A stretch of DNA of 12,433 bases. Origin: CAZWIT01 sp964533435 (GTDB lineage Bacteria > Patescibacteriota > Patescibacteriia > UBA1558 > GWA2-36-10). Shown here one piece after another: positions 11,873-12,433 of this stretch. The stretch spans positions 1-12,433 of the forward strand of contig CAZHLU010000028.1 of NCBI GenBank assembly GCA_964533435.1. Direction: 5' to 3'. Below the pieces are notes generated by a model. It was not told the origin of the DNA and made no database searches. It saw only the letters and a list, made by a program, of their open reading frames with translations. The translations under genes and the position numbers were made by a program. Each line of letters starts with the position of its first letter. The stretch's first letter is position 1.

Positions 11873-12433
11873 TTAGAGAACAGAAGAAAAACTACGACAA
11901 TCACAACCAGACAAATAACCGCCTGTACTCAAAAAATCGATCGTTCCTAACAAAATCTGCAACAGCTTAAGTTGCTGATCTTTCATTGCCCTTTTAACCT
12001 GACTACCATTCAAGGGCGCGCTAGCCTCTGGACAAAGATTAGTAACGCAGGCCAACAGTCCAAAGCTCATACCAGCTTCCCGGGCCAAAACTGCCTCCGG
12101 AAAACAAGTAGACATACTCAAAAAATCAACACCATCTTTTCGGTATCTATCGATTTCTGCCCTGGTTTCAAATCTAGGTCCTTGCAAGGTAGAACCCAAG
12201 ATTCCCTTGCGGGAAACACCACCCTTACTAACATCAACCATTAAACGTGCCAAGCTATGACAAAACAAATCATCCATTGATCTATGAAAATCAACTGAAG
12301 CTTGGTTAAGCATATCAGCAAAGGTAAAAGGTAAACCGGTATAATCAATAGCATCTGTGGGACAATATATTTCTCCAACTTGCGGATTGTCCAAATTAGC
12401 ACTGCCTATAATAGCGCCAACTGCCGAGGTGGC
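11873..12433 (-). CDS. Purine nucleoside / methylthioadenosine phosphorylase (5' end missing)
   Basis: This is the C-terminal 186 codons of a trimeric nucleoside phosphorylase; the frame stays open to the right edge. These enzymes split purine nucleosides with phosphate for salvage. Visible landmarks (numbering from the first codon in the window) are the phosphate-site ATSAVG (1-6), QGPRFET (84-90), SMST (106-109) followed by PEAVLARE, and CVTN (129-132). The TN pair matches 6-oxopurine (PNP-type) enzymes, where methylthioadenosine phosphorylases have TD-YD, so PNP is slightly favoured. The tail contains GCDC (176-179), similar to the CxC motif near the C terminus of some thermostable archaeal homologues. 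Specificity remains open without the N-terminal half. It ends with TAA and a terminator. Confidence 0.85.
   Translation of the reverse strand, partial: ATSAVGAIIGSANLDNPQVGEIYCPTDAIDYTGLPFTFADMLNQASVDFHRSMDDLFCHSLARLMVDVSKGGVSRKGILGSTLQGPRFETRAEIDRYRKDGVDFLSMSTCFPEAVLAREAGMSFGLLACVTNLCPEASAPLNGSQVKRAMKDQQLKLLQILLGTIDFLSTGGYLSGCDCRSFSSVL

Noticed and set aside
1..12433. Recoding of TGA as glycine or tryptophan
   Set aside because: Nearly all genes end in TAA or TAG, the one TGA stop (5565-5567) gives a sensible end just before a terminator, and no in-frame TGA lies inside a recognised domain.
1..12433. CRISPR array, prophage or insertion sequence
   Set aside because: No regularly spaced repeats, transposase, integrase or phage genes are visible. 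The only repeats are the REP-like cluster and the 14-nt pair at 4080 and 4219.

Overview
The window is AT-rich, compactly coded DNA from a bacterium, most likely a member of the Candidate Phyla Radiation (Patescibacteria). This is inferred from gene content and style, not from a marker gene. The clues are a secreted lamin-tail/PKD protein, a secreted protein with thrombospondin type 3-like repeats between duplicated 'ILLQV..AWY' modules, short intergenic gaps, many starts without a Shine-Dalgarno sequence, and a divergent PRPP synthetase. Both tRNA genes encode their CCA ends. Almost everything reads on the minus strand. The exceptions are one small cysteine-rich protein gene and one probable small RNA.

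Layout, left to right in plus coordinates. 1-109 is a REP-like palindromic element. 107-852 is one minus-strand unit with a good promoter: tRNA-Leu(TAG), a membrane-anchored FAM173-like methyltransferase, then tRNA-Val(CAC). 895-3911 holds ssb followed by a large C-terminally anchored lamin-tail surface protein. Between them is a GC-rich 18-bp stem-loop. 3912-4353 is a 442-bp gap that is not empty. It has two convergent TTGACA promoters, a plus-strand RNA of about 87 nt ending in a textbook terminator, a 14-nt direct repeat, and a doubtful 62-codon minus ORF whose start region is complementary to the RNA. 4354-5514 is a PRPP synthetase homologue with its own promoter, a perfect Shine-Dalgarno and a terminator. 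5522-8501 holds a secreted repeat protein and an ABC exporter. 8551-8860 is the plus-strand 64-residue Cys-rich protein with promoter and terminator. 8877-11802 is a probable redox operon in the order CsoR/FrmR-family repressor, trxA, trxB, gdhA, headed by a promoter whose -10 box is overlapped by a CsoR-type operator. 11873-12433 is the 3' part of a purine nucleoside/methylthioadenosine phosphorylase.

The clearest functional unit is the repressor-thioredoxin-thioredoxin reductase group. The repressor lacks two of the three classical copper ligands, so it may sense something other than copper, perhaps reactive sulfur. The least explained region is 4008-4301. Its antisense layout resembles type I toxin-antitoxin or Fst/par-like control, but no toxin peptide is recognisable. 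All starts, promoters and structures were read by eye, with no database search or folding program.
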